DNA from: Mycolicibacterium neoaurum VKM Ac-1815D
GTDB taxonomy: Bacteria > Actinomycetota > Actinomycetes > Mycobacteriales > Mycobacteriaceae
NCBI RefSeq assembly: GCF_000317305.3
Contig: NC_023036.2
Location: 1,364,001 to 1,428,000 of the forward strand
Direction: 5' to 3'
DNA: 64,000 nt
Shown here: in pieces, positions 63,911 through 64,000 of the stretch
Position numbering within the stretch: the stretch's first letter is position 1
How the letters are laid out: each line of letters starts with the position of its first letter
Translations under genes and position numbers: made by a program
The notes under the pieces: generated by a model
The model's input: the letters and a program-made list of their open reading frames with translations, nothing else
What the model was told of the DNA's origin: nothing
Database searches by the model: none

Positions 63911-64000
63911 TGTAGACGATCTCGCCCAAGACATCGCCGGCACCGAGATCAGGCTTGGCAAGGCCGTAGCGAGTGAACAGGTCGGCTCTGGGTGTTTGCG
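63891..64000 (-). CDS. Unidentified protein, C-terminal fragment
   Basis: An open frame enters from the right edge on the minus strand and ends at TGA 63893-63891, giving 35 residues that finish 'GAGDVLGEIVYISGRLS'. The codon pattern is consistent with coding DNA, and the tail overlaps the MHS gene by 20 bases in convergent orientation. It is too short to assign to a family. It could be chance read-through, but the alternative, non-coding DNA, would be unusual in this packed region. Confidence 0.45.
   Translation of the reverse strand, partial: QTPRADLFTRYGLAKPDLGAGDVLGEIVYISGRLS

Overview
The window is high-GC, gene-dense chromosomal DNA from a mycobacterium, most likely a rapidly growing Mycolicibacterium-type species. 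Four things support this: a complete mycofactocin locus (mftR, mftA-G), the S10 and spc ribosomal protein operons in mycobacterial order, an LpqN-like lipoprotein, and frequent GTG starts with ATGA/GTGA/TGATG gene junctions. From memory, the backbone is broadly syntenic with M. tuberculosis Rv0688-Rv0724, but large accessory blocks are inserted. I found no tRNA, rRNA, CRISPR array or insertion sequence.

Layout. 1-155: 3' end of an SDR gene. 142-2759: rocD and ddaH (minus strand), divergent from an Lrp/AsnC regulator across a strong operator-like palindrome. 2795-3985: ferredoxin reductase. 3990-5797: ECF sigma factor translationally coupled to a triple-VOC protein. 5870-13014: mycofactocin cluster, with mftR divergent from mftABCDEFG; the 31-residue precursor gene mftA is included. 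13011-18790: DHA2 transporter/TetR pair, P450, lipoprotein carboxylesterase and a hotdog/DUF4442 protein. 18893-24588: S10 operon (rpsJ to rpsQ) with a near-canonical promoter, a structured leader and a strong terminator.

24882-50692 is a roughly 26-kb accessory block separating the S10 and spc operons. It holds (a) a four-gene, translationally coupled cellulose-synthase-like operon: an exosortase-like membrane protein, a BcsB-like protein, a BcsA-like GT2 and a GT39-like protein; (b) the arylsulfatase atsA and an LpqN-like lipoprotein; (c) a DUF1275 protein coupled to a large permease, and an MFS transporter; (d) a PucR-controlled catabolic locus with a GlcG-like protein, a CADD/PqqC-like diiron oxygenase, two Rieske proteins, a ferredoxin reductase, an aldehyde dehydrogenase, a gamma-glutamyltransferase homologue, a Rid protein, a second permease paralogous to the first, and an amidase.

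50790-55177: spc operon (rplN to rplO, including the short rpmD) with promoter and terminator. 55200-55323: a 72-bp-period direct repeat. 55389-57167: sppA. 57251-62464: an orphan NarL/LuxR response regulator followed by a tightly overlapping operon (acyl-CoA dehydrogenase-like, PIG-L deacetylase/methyltransferase fusion, GT2, GT4, STAS) that looks like an uncharacterised glycoconjugate pathway. The window ends with an MHS-family transporter and a minus-strand gene fragment.

The two best candidates for undescribed systems are the diiron-oxygenase/Rieske/gamma-glutamyl catabolic locus (40433-50692) and the glycoconjugate operon with a candidate response-regulator operator (57251-62464). The mycobacterial cellulose-synthase-like operon is a close third.
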